Origin: JAGOLU01 sp964542665
GTDB lineage: Bacteria; Patescibacteriota; Microgenomatia; UBA1406; GWC2-37-13
Direction: 5' to 3'
DNA: 7,149 bases
Assembly: GCA_964542665.1 (NCBI GenBank)
Contig: CAZIUF010000036.1
Span: 1-7,149 of the forward strand
Part shown: piece after piece, positions 5,790-7,149 of the stretch
Numbering within the stretch: position 1 is the stretch's first letter
Layout: each line of letters begins with the position of its first letter
The notes under the pieces: model-generated
Told to the model about the DNA's origin: nothing
The model's database searches: none
Seen by the model: the letters and a program-made list of their open reading frames with translations, nothing else
Made by a program: the position numbers and the translations under genes

Positions 5790-6131
5790 TGTCATCCCAG
5801 CGCATGCTGGGATCTAGACTATGAAATACTATGTCTACATGCTAACAAACAAACCTCATGGCGTTTTATATATTGGTGTTACCAATAACCTTCAAAGAAG
5901 AGTGTACGAGCATAAACTAAGTACCGTTGAAGGCTTTACACAAAAATATCGTTGTAAATTACTTGTATATTTTGAAGAGTACGAGAATATTAACCAAGCA
6001 ATAGCTCGTGAAAAGCAAATGAAGTGGTGGAAAAGGGAATACAAATTGAACACGATTAAAAAAGTGAATCCAAGTTGGATAGATCTTTCGTTGAAATGAC
6101 ACAAAGATCCCGGGATAAACCCGGGATGACA
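5790..6131. mobile_element. Putative GIY-YIG mobile element: palindromic element copy 5 with a gene between its two hairpins
   Basis: TGTCAT at 5790-5795 and ATGACA at 6126-6131 bound this 342-base unit; the inverted ends extend to 9 bases (TTCTGTCAT with ATGACAGAA) if flanking bases are counted. Hairpin 1 (5794-5813, loop GCAT) and hairpin 2 (6107-6127, loop ATAAA) are both perfect and correspond to the two hairpins of the short copies. The spacer, 4 to 23 bases elsewhere, is 293 bases here and consists almost entirely of the GIY-YIG gene. The arrangement is seen in the sequence. Mobility is inferred. Confidence 0.65.
5821..6099 (+). CDS. Small GIY-YIG family endonuclease (UPF0213/YhbQ-like)
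   Basis: A 92-residue single-domain nuclease with the usual length for this subfamily. YVYML at 4-8 takes the place of GIY, YIG is at 17-19, and NNLQRRVYEHK gives the conserved Arg26/Arg27 and His31. Glu64 in AIAREKQMKWW is the likely metal-binding catalytic glutamate, and KKVNPSWIDL near 80-89 is the typical C-terminal signature. All core residues are present, so it looks intact. The gene fills the gap between the two hairpins of a palindromic element, the stem of hairpin 1 ending 7 bases before the ATG. By hand count about 93 of 279 bases are G or C, against nearly half in a sampled part of the upstream gene, which suits foreign origin. A weak promoter (TTGATA 5752, GATAAT 5773, 15-base spacer) lies outside the element. 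Its target is unknown. Confidence 0.9.
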   Translation: MKYYVYMLTNKPHGVLYIGVTNNLQRRVYEHKLSTVEGFTQKYRCKLLVYFEEYENINQAIAREKQMKWWKREYKLNTIKKVNPSWIDLSLK

Positions 6132-6159
6132 GAATTATATAGCCCGAGTACTTCTTGTT

Positions 6160-6188
6160 ATTACTGCGTATGTAGCAATCTTTTTTTT
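6160..6188 (+). terminator. Possible intrinsic terminator downstream of the GIY-YIG gene
   Basis: An 8-position stem (6160-6167 with 6172-6179; one mismatch, one G-T pair) with a GTAT loop is followed by C and eight T residues (6181-6188). The stem is weak and AT-rich but the T tract is good. It would end transcripts from the lysozyme-like and GIY-YIG genes. Confidence 0.4.
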
Positions 6189-6217
6189 GCATTAGGGGGT
6201 ATGTATCAGTCTTTTCT

Positions 6218-6287
6218 TGTCATTCCAGCGTATGCTGGAATCTAACAGGATTCATGTTATAGATCCCAGGACAAACCCGGGATGACG
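6218..6287. repeat. Palindromic element copy 6, complete with a 21-base spacer
   Basis: TGTCAT (6218-6223) leads into hairpin 1 (6222-6241, loop GTAT), a 21-base spacer that begins with CT and ends with TAG (6242-6262), and hairpin 2 (6263-6283, loop ACAAA, one A-C mismatch). It ends in ATGACG instead of ATGACA. It lies 13 bases beyond the 3' end of the minus-strand coiled-coil gene. Confidence 0.88.
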
Positions 6288-6299
6288 ATATGAATGGGG

Positions 6300-6926
6300 T
6301 TAGTTCGTAGAACGTGCCACTGAGATTTCTTGAGACATTGAGTACTGAGTACCCTGACTCTTTGATCGTGTTGCAAAGAGACTACCTCGTTTTTTCTTTT
6401 TTGAAATCATTGCCTCAAGCCAGGTATTTGACTCACTAACCTGCGCGCCGAGGGTTTTGATAAGCTCGATCATGAGCTCCATAAACCGCACATAGTAGAT
6501 GCCTTTTTTTTCACTACCATCCATGGCGATTTTTTGCAAAACGCTCAATTTGTCATTCATCTGGAGATTCATCTTTTCAAGTTTTTTGATCTCCTGTTTG
6601 ATTACCTCTTTTGCTTGTTCGATCTCGCGTTGTTCTTTGAGAGAAGCCTTTTCGAGTATCGCGTCGAACTCTGCCTTACGTGCAGCAAAAAACTGTTGTT
6701 CTTGGACTTTCTGAGCTTCAGCAAATGTAGGGATACGAGAGCCACCTTCAGATGACGAAACTGCTTTTGCATAAGATTGTAGATCTGGGGGCAATGAGCC
6801 CTGCCGTGGACGAGGAGGGATACGTGATCGTGTTGGAGCAGTTTGGGACACTGATTCAAACGGATTAAAACCCTGTCTGCGTATAGCAGCTTGAGTAGAC
6901 TTGGATGTCGAACTCTGCTTATTCAT
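6300..6926 (-). CDS. Coiled-coil protein of unknown function (possibly DUF5660-like)
   Basis: A 208-residue hydrophilic protein without signal peptide or membrane segments. The first 65 residues are low-complexity, rich in Ser, Gln, Pro and Arg, with an NPFESV motif at 21-26 and a proline/arginine patch at 35-41. Residues about 70-135 are charged and helical (EQREIEQAKEVIKQEIKKLEKM), a probable coiled coil. A helical region at 145-175 and a basic KKKKR stretch at 176-180 follow. The C-terminus ends TQYSMSQEISVARSTN. This arrangement recalls a protein family I associate with Patescibacteria (DUF5660), but I recall that only by resemblance. It starts just downstream of the probable trigger factor gene, with its own promoter inside that gene. 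The start at 6926 is supported by a TATAAT box ending 6 bases upstream. The function is unknown. Confidence 0.85.
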   Translation of the reverse strand: MNKQSSTSKSTQAAIRRQGFNPFESVSQTAPTRSRIPPRPRQGSLPPDLQSYAKAVSSSEGGSRIPTFAEAQKVQEQQFFAARKAEFDAILEKASLKEQREIEQAKEVIKQEIKKLEKMNLQMNDKLSVLQKIAMDGSEKKGIYYVRFMELMIELIKTLGAQVSESNTWLEAMISKKKKRGSLFATRSKSQGTQYSMSQEISVARSTN

Positions 6927-6932
6927 CCGATA

Positions 6933-6961
6933 ATTATACTATAGGGCATTTAAAAAGTCAA
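6933..6961 (-). promoter_or_regulatory. Near-consensus promoter giving a leaderless mRNA for the coiled-coil gene
   Basis: On the minus strand TTGACT (6961-6956), a 17-base spacer and TATAAT (6938-6933) precede the ATG at 6926 by 6 bases, so the mRNA should start at the A of the ATG. The -35 box and most of the spacer lie inside the last codons of the upstream gene. Confidence 0.8.
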
Positions 6962-7149
6962 GTACCTTTTGTTTGCGCAAGAGCGTCTCATACCACTGCA
7001 TATTGCGTGCGGCTATCTTTCTTTCCTCATCAGTTTTGGCTTGACCAAGGATAGTTTCGAGCTCAGATTGATCTACTTTGATATTTTCTGTATCAGCAAT
7101 TTTAGCGATTATAAACTCGATTTTATACATAGCCTCGCTATCCTTGTGA
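6939..7149 (-). CDS. tig: Trigger factor, C-terminal end (partial, runs off the window)
   Basis: The reading frame is open from the window edge to a TAG at 6941-6939, about 69 residues. The pattern YKIEFIIAKIADTENIKVDQSELETIL, followed by a charged helix and a KQKVLDFL ending, resembles the C-terminal helical domain of the ribosome-associated chaperone trigger factor, which holds nascent chains as they leave the ribosome. The resemblance is by motif only, and the ribosome-binding and isomerase domains would lie outside the window. The Met at 7130 is probably internal, because the frame continues upstream with EA and more charged residues in family-like fashion. A purine-rich AAGGA lies 10 bases before it, so a separate short protein is not fully excluded. 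The last codons overlap the promoter of the coiled-coil gene. Confidence 0.6.
   Translation of the reverse strand, partial: HKDSEAMYKIEFIIAKIADTENIKVDQSELETILGQAKTDEERKIAARNMQWYETLLRKQKVLDFLNAL

Noticed and set aside
4022..6287. CRISPR array
   Set aside because: The repeats are self-complementary hairpins at irregular distances, inside and between genes, without regular spacers or cas genes.
4022..6287. REP elements with a RAYT transposase, or Neisseria dRS3-type repeats
   Set aside because: No Y1 transposase gene is present in the window. The core GTCATyCC...GGrATC resembles dRS3-like repeats only in general form, and the paired-hairpin layout with a nuclease gene is different.

Overview
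The window looks like a chromosomal segment of a bacterium with a small, compact genome, most likely a member of the Candidate Phyla Radiation (Patescibacteria; Saccharibacteria- or Microgenomates-like). This is an inference. It rests on diverged housekeeping proteins, several apparently leaderless genes, tRNA genes without an encoded CCA end, and a small Ser/Gln/Lys-rich protein of a type I associate with these phyla. TGA is used as a stop (membrane protein, HAD phosphatase, GIY-YIG gene), which argues against the recoded lineages that read TGA as glycine or tryptophan.

Layout. On the plus strand at 89-1480 is a phosphomannomutase/phosphoglucomutase. At 1580-3990 is a two-gene operon: an unrecognised polytopic membrane protein whose last bases overlap the start of a Cof-type HAD phosphatase. 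A convergent minus-strand gene at 4056-4793 encodes a diverged ribulose-phosphate 3-epimerase-like protein. It is divergent from a plus-strand tRNA-Arg(UCG)/tRNA-Lys(CUU) pair. Next on the plus strand come a membrane-anchored lysozyme-like protein (5194-5769) and a small GIY-YIG endonuclease (5821-6099). On the minus strand at the right end are a coiled-coil protein of unknown function and the 3' end of what is probably trigger factor.

The most striking content is a family of palindromic elements at six places between 4022 and 6287. A full copy runs from TGTCAT to ATGACA and holds two hairpins. In one copy the GIY-YIG gene lies exactly between the two hairpins, so that locus (5790-6131) looks like the coding form of the element and the short copies like non-coding derivatives. 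Two copies lie inside the epimerase-like gene, read in the same frame (LDPxIRRDD), and lengthen the protein without breaking it. Hairpin stems vary with compensatory base changes.

A second theme is gene starts. The membrane protein, the lysozyme-like protein and the coiled-coil protein each have a sigma70-type promoter with a 17-base spacer whose -10 box ends exactly 6 bases before the ATG, so their mRNAs should start at or next to the start codon. The only strong Shine-Dalgarno sequence belongs to the internal operon gene. The membrane-protein promoter is also framed by a 21-base near-perfect inverted repeat whose right arm is the beginning of the coding region. The sugar-phosphate genes (mutase, HAD phosphatase, epimerase-like protein) may work in related carbohydrate metabolism, but nothing in the sequence links their substrates.
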